The notes: generated by a model not told the origin, from the letters alone. Counted from the stretch's first letter, positions 10,870 to 22,993 are shown. The stretch: 64,000 nucleotides of DNA from Leptodontidium sp. MPI-SDFR-AT-0119 (GCA_020726505.1 JAHLEZ010000028.1:124001-188000); one strand, 5' to 3'. Made by a program: numbers and translations.

Positions 10870-13450
10870 ATGATGTTCACTCGAGGTCTGGGGTTGGCGG
10901 GCTTGATTCTGGCTACAAAGGTACGTATCTTCGATATCCAAGATCTTATCATTTTGTTGCACTCTGACTGATTTCATGTCTAGATAGCTGCCCAGTCAAG
11001 TCTATACCCAGCTGTTGATCCTGTACTTCTCGCCAGTGCTTTCAATGTTAGCCTCAGCTGTCTTGAGGCTCTCAATGAGACAGTCTCTTGCGATGCCGAC
11101 TTGCTGCGAATGGCAGGGACTGTTGATAATTATCTTTGGGACATTGACAATGTCACTGCTCTATGTACGGCGGATTGCCTTTCCACAGCATCAGCCTGGT
11201 TTTCGGATGTCCTCACCGAATGTGCAACGGACTACATAAATGTCAATGGTCGCTTGGTGCCCTCGTACACCATCCCTGGGCGTATTTTGGACGGCATGAA
11301 TATTGCTTGTCTGGCGCCAGATACGAATGTAATCCTACTTCCTGGCATGAACGGCACCGAGATTACTTCGACAATCACTTCAGTGACCAACTCGACACTC
11401 ACCATTGACACTACCGCACCAACAGGTACAGATACATCTGATCTGAAGAGGATACGAGATACGAGTTACCAAATCGGAGCAGAACTTCGATCGACACACA
11501 ACATTTCGCAACGCCAGACCACTGCTAGTACTGGGTTCTGCCTGATCGACTCATATGAATGGGTAGGATCGGATATCATACGACCAGACTGTTCAGACAC
11601 TTCCACCGACCCGCAATGCTTGGATCCTACCGATGTGCCCGACGCCAACCAGCGAATCGCCAATCTCTACCCAGATTCTCTGCTGTGTAGCGATTGCTTC
11701 ATCAAGTTATTCTACCTGCGGGTAGCATCGCCATACCTGCCAGTCTTAGATTATTCTGATTACCTTCTCGAACAATATCTTGACATCGTTGACGTTTGTC
11801 AGGCGGAGATGCCCGAATTGCTCGTACGCATGGAGCCAGAATACGACTTTGTCAATGGAACTTGGGACGGCGCGCCAGAATATAACAGCACGACTAGTAC
11901 CGCAAAGGTTTCTTGTAGCCGGGAGATTACTTTGACCGATTTGGAGAACTTGCCGGCTCCAGATGCCACTGAAAGCGGGGCAGTCTATTGCAATGCTCTA
12001 TCGACCATTTACAATGTTACAACTGGCGACTTGGTGGTTGCATTCAACGATCAATGGTGTGCGCCAGATGCCGACTTTACCAGCGTGTGCCTTCCCGCCG
12101 GCTGTACGGTGATGGCGATTCCCTTGAATAGTACCTGGTAAGCTTTCTACTTCTTCCTCATCGTCGGTATCGTGCTAAGTTATCTCCAGCGCGTCAGTGA
12201 TTGAAGACATCTCCACTCCTGAGTCTCAGATCACCACCACTCAGCTTTTAGCTTGGAATCCCAATATACAAGGCCTTTGCGACCAGCTCATGAATCAGTA
12301 CATCTGTGTCAGCGCTCCAGGTGGCTCATACATTCCGCCACCTGTTTCCAATGCAACTTCCAGTGACGCTGGTCAGCAAAGAGGCGGTGGCGGTGGAAGC
12401 TCAACTGGAAGTGGAAGTGCCGCTGGGGGAGGCCGCAACGCAACCGTCGTGCCAATCGGAGGAACCGCCCCTAGCCCAACACAATCTGGCATCACTCCCT
12501 TGTGCACAGAATATGCCATGGCCAGCGCGGGTGACGGATGCTACTCTCTGACCCAGCTATGGCGGATATCTGAAGTGAAGTTCTTCGAGTGGAACTCGAT
12601 TCTTGGTGTGGACGGAGTCAATTGCAGCACGCTACTTTTTGCGGATTACTATTACTGCATCGATATTCTTACCACGCCCACGACAACGTCTTCGATTGCC
12701 AGCTCAACAGCAGTATCAGCCCCTGGGCCGACACAGTCAGGTATCATTAGCACATGCAACAAGTTCGCGGAATCCATTTCCGGCCTTGGATGTGCCGACT
12801 TTGCGGCTGCAGAAGGGATCACAGCAGCGCAGCTATACGCATGGAATTCTGTCCTGGGGGCTAATGGCGAGAACTGTGGCTCGAGTCTCTGGGCAAATGA
12901 ATACTATTGTGTTGGAGTTTCGAGTTCCGGCTCAGCGACGATCACATCCTCTTCCACTTCTACAAGCGCAGCAACAGCACCAGGCCCGACTCAATCAGGC
13001 ATCATCAGCACCTGCAACAAGTTTGCAGAGTCTATCTCTGGGCTTGGATGTTACGACTTTGCTGTTGCAGAAGGTATTACGCCTGCACAACTTTACGCTT
13101 GGAACCCGATTCTCGGCGTGGGCGGCGCTAATTGTGGTACTGAACTTTGGGCCAACGAGTATTACTGTGTCGGTATATCGGGAGGAGTGGCAGCAACTAC
13201 GACTTCGAAGGCAGCTACGAGCACTACCACGTCGGTCACAGCACCAGGGCCCACGCAGGCGGGTATCATCAGCACTTGTAATAAGTTTGCAGAGTCTATA
13301 TCCGGTCTTGGGTGCTACGACTTTGCGGTGGCGGAGGGCATAACGCCGGCACAGTTGTATGCTTGGAACACTGTTTTGGGAACTGATGGGGCAAACTGTG
13401 GCTCGCAACTTTGGGCCCAAGAATACTATTGTGTTGGTGTAAGGTCTTGA
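10870..13450 (+). CDS. Secreted multi-LysM protein
   Basis: Exons 10870-10920, 10984-12137 and 12190-13450 are in phase and give 821 residues; donors are GTACGT and GTAAGC. Two ATGs in tandem start it. The first 20 or so residues (FTRGLGLAGLILATK…) form a signal peptide. The N-terminal half (to about residue 400) is Cys-rich with many N-x-S/T sites and probably degenerate LysM-like units. After a Gly/Ser-rich linker come four clearer LysM modules, starting near residues 506, 590, 676 and 763. The last three are close copies (CNKFAESISGLGC…LYAWN…ANEYYCVG) separated by Ser/Thr linkers. LysM binds chitin oligomers; such proteins protect hyphal walls, mask chitin from plant or rival sensing, or target chitinases. 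No catalytic domain is seen. It is paired divergently with the GH18 chitinase, an arrangement known in other fungi. Confidence 0.88.
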
Positions 13451-14206
13451 CATCATGGGTAAAGGATACTGTACTTTTAATAGAAATTGGCCAACATGTC
13501 TACCTATGTTTACAATGTCTGTTTGGGCTACCCTACTTAGTGAACCTAGCTCTCTCAGCCACGGCACCTCGCCACGGCACATCGCACCACGAAGGTGCCA
13601 GGGCTAAATTATGTCACCGCCTGTCTAACAACCTTAATTCTACCCACGGCACACCTCCGCAATCTCGGCATGCCGACTGCGGGGTAGCAATTGGGGAGGG
13701 CCATGCGGGGTAAACTGAGAAACGTTCCGAAATTAGCTTACCTAAGTAATACGATATCGCCTTAAGACAGAATTGTTGTTGCTAAGCCTCGAAGGGACCG
13801 ATCTGTCAACAAATGACTGGGGGGTTGTCTGTTACACCTTGGTATTTCATGTATACACAAATCCCTAAATATCCAATCTAGCAATAATGCAGTGTTATAT
13901 CTCTAGCATCAACAAACTGCTTTCAAACCTTATGGGCTGATGGTGATCACAAATATCGAGCTTTCTGTTCCGAACATGTCTTCGGCATGCCGACCGACCA
14001 CAGCTTGACAACGAGCTGGAACTAGGTTTCTGGTCCCGATAGTCACCCACATCTGGATCATGAATCGGGTGGGTGATATAATCTCGGCTTGATGAGGGGG
14101 TCTTAAAACAAACCTGCTCCCTTCCTTGAAGCTGTGTCCAAAGCCTCATCAATGACCATCAAACGTTTCTAAACCTTTGAACAACATCTGGAAAACAAAC
14201 AAAATC
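13451..14206. other. Intergenic stretch, no gene seen
   Basis: This contains the 3' flank of the LysM gene and the promoter of the monooxygenase gene. A short CACGGCAC motif is repeated near 13,558-13,580 and recurs at 13,636. The open frames here are short and unconvincing. Confidence 0.5.
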
Positions 14207-16319
14207 ATGGCGGTCAGTGTCATTCTCACGACTTATCGCAGAGATAGATGCTAACCCTGGGTGCTTACAGGACAAATGGACAACCCCTGTCGCAGTCGTG
14301 GGTGCTGGCCCGACCGGTTTATTCACCGCGTTACGTCTTGCAAAGGCAGGTGTTAAAGTAACAGTCTTTGAGAGTGGGAGCGGTATTGATCAGTCTCCTC
14401 GAGCAGTCGCGTGAGTTCCTACCTTAGCCTGTGCCTTGAATCTGGATAGGAGCTAATCTAATACTCTAAAAAGTTACTTCCCAGCCGTCTTAGAGGAATT
14501 CTCGAAGGCGGGGATTCTCGACGAAGTCATCGCCGCTGGCGAAGTCAACACGGAAGGATGTGATTGGAGAGATGGGAAAGCAAACATAATCTACACACTC
14601 ACGGCGCCTCCAGACGATCCCAACTTCGTCGTTTGCTTGTCACAGCCAGAGTTTTGCTCGATCGCCCTGGAAGCTCTTTTGAAGACAGGCAATTCTGAAG
14701 TATTGTTCAACCATTCTTTTCAGCGACTGGAGCAACGCAATGAGTCCGTCAGTTACTGGATCCAGGACCAAGCCAACAATGGCGAAGTGGAAGGCACATG
14801 TCGTTATCTCGTTGGAACAGACGGTGGCCGCAGCACCGTGAGGAAGTGCATTGGTCAAAAGCTCGAGGGCTATACCTGGGAATCACTGCAGTTTGTTGCC
14901 GTCGACTTCCAGTACGCTCTCAAAGAATTTGGCTGGAAGCCAGCAACCTTCATCGTGGACCCTGTGAACTGGGGTATCGTTGCCAAACGAGGAAAGGGTA
15001 CAAGCTGGCGATTTGCAACAGGAATTAAAAAGAAAAACTCCGAGAGGGCAGATACGCTCGATGAAGCCACTATCAATGTGGTCAAGGATCGACTCACTCA
15101 TCTCCTCCCTGGAGAGACGAGCAACATCGTGTTCGAGCGTTTTGCACCATACACAATCCATCAGCGCTGCGTTGGTTGCTACCGAGTGGGCAACGTGTTA
15201 CTGGCCGGAGACGCTGCTCACGTGAGTATCCTACTTTATTGATATATTGCAATCGCTGATATCGAGATTTAGCTCAACAATCCTGTTGGCGGCCTCGGCC
15301 TCACGACTGGCCTTCTAGATGCCGCTCATCTAGCCGGTGCCTTGCAGCAAGTCCTGCTTGAAGCGGGAAGCTCGGGTTTGCTTGACATATATTCTGAGAA
15401 AAGACGTGCCATCTTCCGCGAAATTACAGATCCAGTCAGCACCGAGAACGCATTGAGACTCATGTCCGAGAATCCGATTCACATGAAGAGGCGTGAAGAA
15501 CTATTCGCCACAATGCGAGACCCTCGAGGATTTCCTGCGATAATTCAGACTGGATTGGCTGATTTTGCACTTACCTCAACATCCAGCACAAGATTTGACA
15601 CAATTCAAGAGGTAACATGGTTCATATCTGTCACCAAGCCTGACGGGTGGGCCACGGATAAGTTCCAACACGAGTACAAGACCGTCCATCGCACCATGAC
15701 GAAGACGGGCCATGAACATGGCGCACCTATGACTCAATACGTACAGTTACCAAACTCCGCTGTTGGCCTGCAAGACATAGAGCGACCTGAGTGGGACTAT
15801 GTGACTTGCCTCACATTTCCTAGCTTGTTCGTCCTCCACGCCGGATTCCAGGATGCCAATTATCGTGCTACCGCTGGCGCACACATCTTTTGTAAGCTCG
15901 ACCAGAAGGGATGTATTGCCAAACAAGTGGGCAAGTTTGTCCGTGGAGGAGTCGGGAAGACTGGTGAAGTTGGTGCTATACGCGCATTGATCTTCCACAA
16001 GAGGACAACCGAGACTGACGAGTACTTGGAATCATGGTTTCAAGAGCGGGTGGCCAAAGGCGCACGCCTTGCGGCCACGGATGCTAAAGTTAACGCGTAC
16101 ACTTTATGGGAGGATATGACGCCGAAGAGCACCAAGTATCTCTTTAGAGACACCCAGTTCGCCGCTGGATCATGGAACAGCTACAAGGCAATCGAGGCAT
16201 TTGATATCGTGGATGAAGCTAGCGCTGCGGCCTTCCTGGAGCGAAATAGGCAGGAAATCGTTGGGGACTCACCGGAGAAGATCACGATTGTTGTCGGATC
16301 ACCTGATGTGGTCATCTAG
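14207..16319 (+). CDS. FAD-dependent monooxygenase with C-terminal EthD-like region
   Basis: Exons 14207-14212 (only ATGGCG), 14271-14410, 14474-15221 and 15273-16319 are in phase and give 646 residues. Introns are short, with GTCAGT/GTGAGT donors and a GCTAAC branch site in the first. The N-terminal part is a class A flavoprotein hydroxylase (phenol hydroxylase/UbiH fold): a dinucleotide-binding VVGAGPTGLFTALRLAKAG (from about residue 11), a central DG-type TDGGRSTVRK motif, and the FAD-closing LAGDAAHLNNPVGGLGL across the third junction. From about residue 410 there is an extension of two alpha+beta repeats resembling EthD (VTWFISVTKPDGW… and LIFHKRTTE…), with a FPSLFVLHAGFQDANYRATAG motif between them. 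It should hydroxylate an aromatic or polyketide-like substrate with NAD(P)H and O2. The substrate is unknown. The next gene downstream is a Zn2Cys6 regulator. Confidence 0.85.
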
Positions 16320-17199
16320 CCAAGTTGGCGTTTGAATGAAGAAGATGGTTGCAAGCAAAATATCAATCGAGTCTAATATCTGCTAGTTCTGTCTTAAGTT
16401 CCACGTTGCTAGCCTTTATGTCCTCGTTACTGCTCTTCAGCTCCTCAACCACCGAGAGGATAACAAATAATGCGTCGCTTTCCCCTTTTCTCGTCTTTAT
16501 ATTAGCTTCAGTCCCTGCTCGAGTTAGTGTCCTGCATAGGGTAGAAGGGAGTAAAAAAGGTCTCTTAACATGTGCCACTTACTACCTAGGACAATTTATC
16601 TCACTGCGCCGCTGCTGGTGTTCCTATTGACATGGCCGCTTCGTGGTTTCTAACATCCATGACTTGCGTCACTTACTTCCTAGAGCTAAGGGAGTACACA
16701 GAACAGTTTGAGAAAAAGTTAAGTAGAGGCTACTTAATCGCCGGCTCCATTCGTCAATAGAACATATCCTAATTAAACAAACAAGTGTCAGCATCATCTG
16801 TCGTCGGCGGCTAAGAAGTTTAAAATCTTTCCTGGGGATCTACCTCTGATTTCATCATATGTTGTACTGAATCGCGGCAGATAGAATCCTTGGCGCCGAA
16901 GGGGGGTCTCGGCTATGTGTGTCGGAAGGCGGGGGCGGGGCCGGAGGCGGGGGACCGCGTCTAACAAGCCTACATTGATGAATTCTGAAATTCTCTATCT
17001 TTTATAACTCTAACTTATTTTTTAACTTGACCTTATTTTAAGACACGGCGTAATATTTCATGTTGGCAATATAATCCGACCGTTGCCATCCGTTCGCTCG
17101 ATCGGCACGATTACAGAGCTGTCATTCGTCGTTCATGCAAGTACAAAGACTGCTCAGATCCCACCACCACCAGGAAGGACTTCAAGCACCGCATGGGAT
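16320..17199. other. Intergenic stretch, no gene seen
   Basis: Between the monooxygenase and the regulator. A G-rich patch at about 16,925-16,955 (repeated GGCGGGGGC) is followed by an AT-rich stretch at about 16,985-17,045. No convincing gene. In-frame extension of the regulator upstream of 17,200 has no ATG, so I take the promoter to be here. Confidence 0.45.
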
Positions 17200-19869
17200 A
17201 TGGGAAAGCGCTCCGCTCATCATGAGGCCTCTCCCCATGAGAATCTCTCGAGCAAACGACGTCTTGCCACCCACGCCCCTCGCGCCTCGCAGGCTTGCCA
17301 GGGCTGCGCGGTATCCAAAGTTCGCTGCGATGATCTCCAGACTTGTAGAAGTTGTCGGAAAAGGGCCATAACTTGTGTCAGATCGTCCCGTAACGATAGA
17401 GAGATTGGGTGTGTCCAGAGCTCAGCACAGTCCCAGGGAGAAATCTACCTCGCCCCGGCCGAACCGGTCTCCCAACATCATTCCGAACCAGTGGCCCCAG
17501 ACCCTGATGCAACCAATCTATCCATATTGGAGCAGGACGACAGCGTGTTATTGGACGTACCTAGGGAGCCCCCTTACCTGGATCCAGTCTCTGAAATGTT
17601 CTTTATGTTGGATGATGCCTATCACATGGATGGCATCTTTGATCTCTCATTTCCAAATCCTCATGATTGGCCCGGAATAATGGTTCCTGACCCTTCTGAC
17701 CCTCCTCACCCTCCCCTTGGCGAGTCACTCATCAACCGTCCCATCGAGTCTGGAGACTGCATACTTCGTCCGGTTACCCTCTCAGGTCCTACCATGGTAG
17801 AACGGACAGCGTGCACCAGAACCATAACCAGCATTTCCGACGAAGCAGTTCAAGCCTATGACGCCACCTTGGGTAACTGGCGTCCAATGCCAAATGGCAA
17901 CTTAGCGATGGATAGAGCGGCCCTCTCTATTTCGCCTGGTGAGCAGCAACGCATGAGGGGATCCATGGGCCATTTCGATCCCACCGTCATCCCCGAGGCT
18001 CTCCCTACCTGCCGTAGGGATGAGATTGTGGTCATCATAGCAGATCATTTTTCGAAAATGCGGCCACCGCAAGCCATCCCTTCGTTCCCCTCGGTTGAGA
18101 TTCTTGACGAGTTGCTTAAGATCTTTCTCACATCACAGAAGGATCATCCGGTTGGGTTTGTTCATGTTCCAACCTTCAGCCCATTACATTGCGACATATC
18201 ACTCCTGATGGCTTGTATTACAGCCGGTGCCACTTTTTCGCCCAATCTGGTAGCTCACAAGTTTGGTCTCGCAATGATTGAGCTATCACGCTTTATTCCT
18301 CTCCTAGTAAGCAGATCCTTGCCAAACCCAACAAGCATGGTCAATTATGATGTGTATTCAGTACTAATCACTGCTTCAATCATTACAAGGTAGATCAAGA
18401 GAATTTTCTAGCTCGCAGCGTATCTCACATTCAGTCATATGTTATTCTGACTGATCTCGCACTTTGGAGTGGCAATAAGAGAAAGTCCGAGATCTCGGAC
18501 GTCACGTCTGGGTTTCCCGTCACAGTACTGATCAACCCATCCATTGCTATTTCTTTGGAGCCGCCTGACAATATAGTATTGAAACTGACGACACCTATTT
18601 ACAGATGATGCGACACGGTCATCGTTTCATAGCATCGAGCTACCCGCATATCAGTCCATCTCCTGAACTGACAGCGGAGCAATTGGACGAAACTTGGAAA
18701 CGATGGGTGGATCAAGAGTCGATGAAGAGGTAGGTATTCTTCTTACTGAGGCTTCTTCAAATTCCTGATCAATACGTGATTATAGGACTGTATTTCGAAA
18801 TTTGACAACCTGCACGCAACGTGCCATAGTCAGAGATGCCCTGCCACTAATATCTTGCCTTGAGATTTCGACCCCCATCCCAGAGCAGTCTGAGCTCTGG
18901 TATGCTAATTCTGCGGCTGAGTGGAGGAGTATGTACCTTCGTCTTCAAACGGCCCATGAAGGGCGAAGGCTGTCGCTCACAGACTGTCTTGCGGATGTCA
19001 CAGCCATACAGACGATACCGCCATTACAAGATGCCGACTTTGCGAGAATGGCTGCAGCAGTTTCTCTATTGTCGATGGATGTACAGGACCGGCGTCGAAA
19101 CATAGTGTTTGCAGCACATTGTGACGATAGCTGGTCGATTCAGAAAGCTTTTGGTCCATCAACGGCTCAACATGCGGCTTCATTCGTTGATGAGATACGG
19201 GGTCTAGTAAACAGTGAAGGCCCCAGGCCCGGAACGACGGCAGCTACTGAGCTCATGTGCGAGTTTCATGGCTTCTACAACGCGACGCCAACCTATCTGA
19301 TAGAAGCTCTTCTAGGAAGCGAAAGGCATGTGAAGGCTCGGGAAGCCTTGCCTCGACTAGAACAATGGCGACAGACACGACAAGCGAGAACTGCGGTCTG
19401 GCACGCAGGGCAACTTTTCCGAATTGTTAGGGCAATCAAGCCAAGAGAAAGAATAGACTTTCAAGCCTTCGTCCTATTCCATGCTGCCCTCTGTATCTGG
19501 GCTTTTGGCATTACGGGTAGATCATCACCAAACGTCAAAGCAAAGGCACAACATGAAGTCGATCGAAGTGGAGGGGGGAAGATCAGACTGGACGGGCTTG
19601 AGTCGCTTGAGACCCAACGTTGGATCAGCCGTAACCAAGGATTCCCTTACATTCCAGATAGCAGCGACATGATAGGAATGCCTAATCAGGACACCATTTT
19701 GATACCAATTTATAGCGACGCTTTGTCAGGGAATGGCTTCATCTCACCGCTACTAGGCGCACTTGAACAATTCTTCTCACTTCATATAACTGGACGACGA
19801 TATTCTCTTTTACACAACGCTTGCCAGGTTCTGAAAGCTCTAGCACGGGGTCCTAACAGATCGGGTTAG
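17200..19869 (+). CDS. Zn2Cys6 fungal transcription factor
   Basis: Start at ATG 17,200 (MGKRSAHHEAS). A binuclear zinc cluster lies at residues 33-59: C33-x2-C36-x6-C43-x5-C49-x2-C52-x6-C59, with basic residues around it, so it binds DNA in the nucleus. A long acidic/Pro-rich linker follows, then a fungal-specific regulatory domain whose middle contains LALWSGNKRK and a FPVTMMRHGHRF segment. A phase-consistent model is exons 17200-18353, 18419-18524, 18605-18729 and 18786-19869 (822 residues). The first intron (18,354-18,418) has a weak GTATTC donor but a good TACTAATC branch site; that junction is the least certain, and a stretch just before the acceptor also reads like protein (ENFLARS), so a nearby frameshift is possible. 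Its position beside the monooxygenase suggests it may control that gene, but no binding site was identified. Confidence 0.82.
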
Positions 19870-20817
19870 CAACCTGGATCATCAGAACTTCAGTGAATGT
19901 AGCAGGTGAATTGATTTATCTTTGGATCGTCCGCGCGAGCAAATATTGACTCTTCGACAGGAAAAAGTCAAAATGTCAGTAATATGACCTCAAAGGAAGA
20001 GATCTACAGGCCAAGATAGAGTGTTATCACTATAAATTAAATATAATTAGAAGGGAAATAATTTAAAGCTTGAAATCTTTTGAAGACCGTTTAATATAAG
20101 AGATTTAAAAGGTTTAAGTCTTAATATATAATAGCGAATAAATTTTTTTAATAGATCTTTTGAAGTATCTCCTTAACTGCCATAAGCACCCCCGCCACAG
20201 GGCACGTGTGCTGATCATTGATGTAGTAGTTAACAATTATTAGGGCCTTCTCGCTAACTCGGCCTGAGCACCCTGAAGCCTGATCATCTTGAGCAACATC
20301 TTCACTTGTTTTGACTTCTCGCCTTTTAGCTAATCACACTTGATCTAACCTCTGTTCTCTCATATCATTTTGGTCAAGTTTTAACGAGGATGCTGAAGGA
20401 GGAACGGGGTCCACGGGCTTCTTCGATTTGATAAAACCAGTGACTGGGAGAGACACAGCAACGCATTTCTTACAACTTACCTGTAGCAGCTTGTTTATGG
20501 TCAGCACGCAAGCTGACTAATTACACGTGAAAAGTAGGTCGCGAGTAGCATACCTGGCGCTCACCTCATTGGGTGTGCACCTTTGTCACAGATCTTGAGT
20601 GGTTCGCTTCCCATCCGCATCCTCTGTATCTTTTGAGACAGCTGCAGCCTCGTGGCTCGACCTCTTAAAAAGTTCGGACCCATAAGTTGCTTCTTCTTCC
20701 AACTTCCCACTGCGATTTGTATCTTGCTCCCATTTTTTCACCCAAATCCTAAATTTCTTTGCAAAGAACTCGGCCTTTTGGTTTTCTTGCTACGAAATTT
20801 CGGCGACATACAGTACA
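19870..20817. other. Intergenic stretch with RIP-like AT-rich patch
   Basis: Bases about 20,030-20,170 are very AT-rich (runs of TTTAAA-like sequence) and look like the remnant of a mutated repeat. From about 20,267 there is a stretch shared with 24,480-24,640 (listed separately). The rest should be the promoter of the Clr5 gene. No gene seen. Confidence 0.5.
20267..20395 (+). repeat. Dispersed repeat, copy 1 (partner 24,480-24,640)
   Basis: Shared order of words with the second copy: CTGAGCACCCTGA, GCCTGATCATC, TTGAGCAA, ACTTCTCGC, CTTGATCTGACCTCTGTTCT in slightly changed form, and GTCAAGTTTT-ACGAG. Both copies have the same orientation. They bracket the Clr5 gene. Confidence 0.7.
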
Positions 20818-22660
20818 ATGGACCTTGATATTCCAGGCCAAAACCCTTCTCAAACCACTCAAAATGGACTAGTACAATCCCTTAAAGATCGGAAATTGGA
20901 GTCTTTTCGCGAAGATGTGCGGAGGATATACATGGACGATAATCAGACCTTGTCCAAGACCATGATGATGATTGATGAGCGGCATGATTTCAAAGCTTCG
21001 TGAGTTCTGTCATGATATCACTCCTGTTGGCATGATAGCTGGCTAATATCTCTGTCCAGCCCCCGAAAGTGGAAGATGAAGTTAAAAGAATGGGGGTACG
21101 AAACGCACCTTGCAGTAACAGAGATGAAGATCATCGTCGCCAAGATAGACAAGAGGAAGAGAGAAGAGGGCAAAGACACTATGGTATATCATAACGATGT
21201 CCAGATGCCATTGAATAAGATAGAAAATTTCAAGAGAAGGAAGGTTGTTAGGGAATCGGATCCGGCATCTCCAAGTGCTGGTAAGTTTCTCCATTCCTGT
21301 ACGAAACTGTATGAAATTCGTACTTAACATTGCGATAGAAACTCCAGAAGCCGTCACCTATTCTACCCCACGAGCCGAAGAGGACTGTTTTCCAAAGATA
21401 GATTGCATGGACGAGATCTCAGAACAGATTCTAGGGCTTGAAGTGTCTCAATTTCTTGGGAACTCATCTGTAAATCCAGGACTTCCTGATCACTCGTCAC
21501 ACAACCCATTTCTCGACCCTTCCGACTACGTCAATGCTCAACCCAATGTCGACGATCGTCTCTTCAATGGAGTTGCATGTACCGACCCCTCTCCAAGCAC
21601 ACCCCGTGGTCTAAGAGTCCAACCGAACTCGAAGTTGGGGTTATCAGCACCGAATACTGGAAATATACAGACTTGTGAAGTTTTGGACGACAATGACAGA
21701 GACTCGTCACATATCGCATTGGCGTTTCTCGAGGCCGTCGAAATGCAAACTCAGCTCAAGCTTCAGGAAGGAGGCGACAACGTCGCTGTCTACCAGAAGC
21801 TATCCCAACTAGCTGAGTATGAACGGCTAGGAAATCGTTTTGACCTTTATGTTGCATTGTGCAGTCTCGTGATTATGGGTTACAAGAAGTCGATTGGCCT
21901 AAAAGAGCGCAGGACATTGATGGCCCTTGAGGTCCTGGCTGATGCGCTGAAACATACGAGAAATGACGACGAGGCTCTTGATATCTATCAACAGGCAATT
22001 GAAGGTTATGAAGCGATTCTGACCGTTGCTACTCAAAACGTGTGTGGAACTAGTGCTCATCGACACATCCAGTCGCCTTCCAGTAACAGGTACAAATTCT
22101 ACGACAAGCCAGATCATTCGTCCTACGATCCCGGAGGGAGTCTAATTGAATGCATACTTATCAACTATCATGCTGCGGAACTCACGAGTAGTGAAACTCA
22201 AAGCTACAACGAAGTTTTGGATCTGTTGAGTCACCTTCGTGTGTTATATGATAAAGATAAATCAAGTGAGCGATCACAATGGCCCGACCATCACGTCTTG
22301 ACCCTAGATCTGTATCAAGAAAAGCGAGAGTGCAAAGACAAGGAAACGTATTTCAGCAAAATTGCTCAAAACGCCATGGAAATCGCAATGTGTTTTCGTC
22401 GACGCTCACCTGGTGTTGTGGACCTGCTTTTCGGACCTGTGCTCGCAAGATTCAAGACATTACAACCACTTCCACCTGTATCGAGTTCATGGGAAATATC
22501 TTTTTATGGAATCTATGCTTGCACTTTCGAGAGTGATCTTTTGAGTTCTGGAAAGCATCTCATTTCGGCCATCGAGAAGCTCGTGAGAAGAGACGGCATC
22601 GACGGACTGGGAGACTCACTCGGGCAACACTTATCGGCGAAATTGTTCCGCTACTGTTAG
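20818..22660 (+). CDS. Clr5-domain protein, 3' end altered by LTR insertion
   Basis: Exons 20818-20999, 21060-21280 and 21339-22660 join in phase to 574 residues. The N-terminus carries a Clr5 domain (PF14420) across the first junction: FREDVRRIYMDDNQTL…, then PRKWKMKLKEWGYE. Clr5 domains occur in fungal regulators; the name comes from fission-yeast silencing work, and the molecular role is poorly known. A basic stretch (KIENFKRRKVVRE) that could be a nuclear signal follows, then a long unassigned region with helical repeats. The reading frame ends in a TAG that belongs to a solo LTR: the last sense codons are TAC (target site) and TGT (first bases of the LTR), then TAG. The native protein therefore originally ended further downstream. 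It may be functional or truncated. Confidence 0.8.
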
Positions 22661-22946
22661 ATTTTGACTTCGGTAACTCGTGCCGATTCTACGCTAGAGA
22701 ACAGCCGAAGTAATCTCCACTACTTACGCGGCCCGGAAATTACTCTCGTATTCGATTACGTAGTCCGTAAGAGCCACGTAATCGATTACGTAGTCGTCGA
22801 AGCTTCTAGAGAAGCTAATATTATGTATATAACTACCGAAGAGCCCTTATGGCTCTTCTCTAAGCAAGCAAGCAATCTACTTTGTCTCTAATCACGTGTT
22901 CACCTACTGAGCTTCCTCTCTTCTGATTGGCTCACCTATTTTCACA
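22655..22946. mobile_element. Solo LTR (TGTTAG…TTCACA family)
   Basis: A 292-bp sequence starting TGTTAG and ending TTCACA, flanked by a 4-bp direct repeat CTAC (22,651-22,654 and 22,947-22,950). A second copy lies at 52,852-53,143 with about 90% or so visible identity and RIP-type differences. It contains short palindromic ATTACGTAGT / TCGATTACGTA blocks and CTTCTAGAGAAG palindromes. There is no internal coding sequence, so it is a solo LTR or a similar short element. Confidence 0.75.
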
Positions 22947-22993
22947 CTACCGTGAAACCCTGGAAGACAAGAGAAAAAACCAACACGAGTCAA

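Noticed and set aside
12603..13343. 246-codon plus-strand frame in the LysM gene
   Set aside because: Second frame of a tandemly repeated exon; its Gln/Arg/Leu repeat text merely mirrors the LysM repeats.
14207..19869. Secondary-metabolite biosynthetic cluster
   Set aside because: No polyketide synthase, peptide synthetase, terpene cyclase or transporter in the window; only one oxygenase and one regulator.
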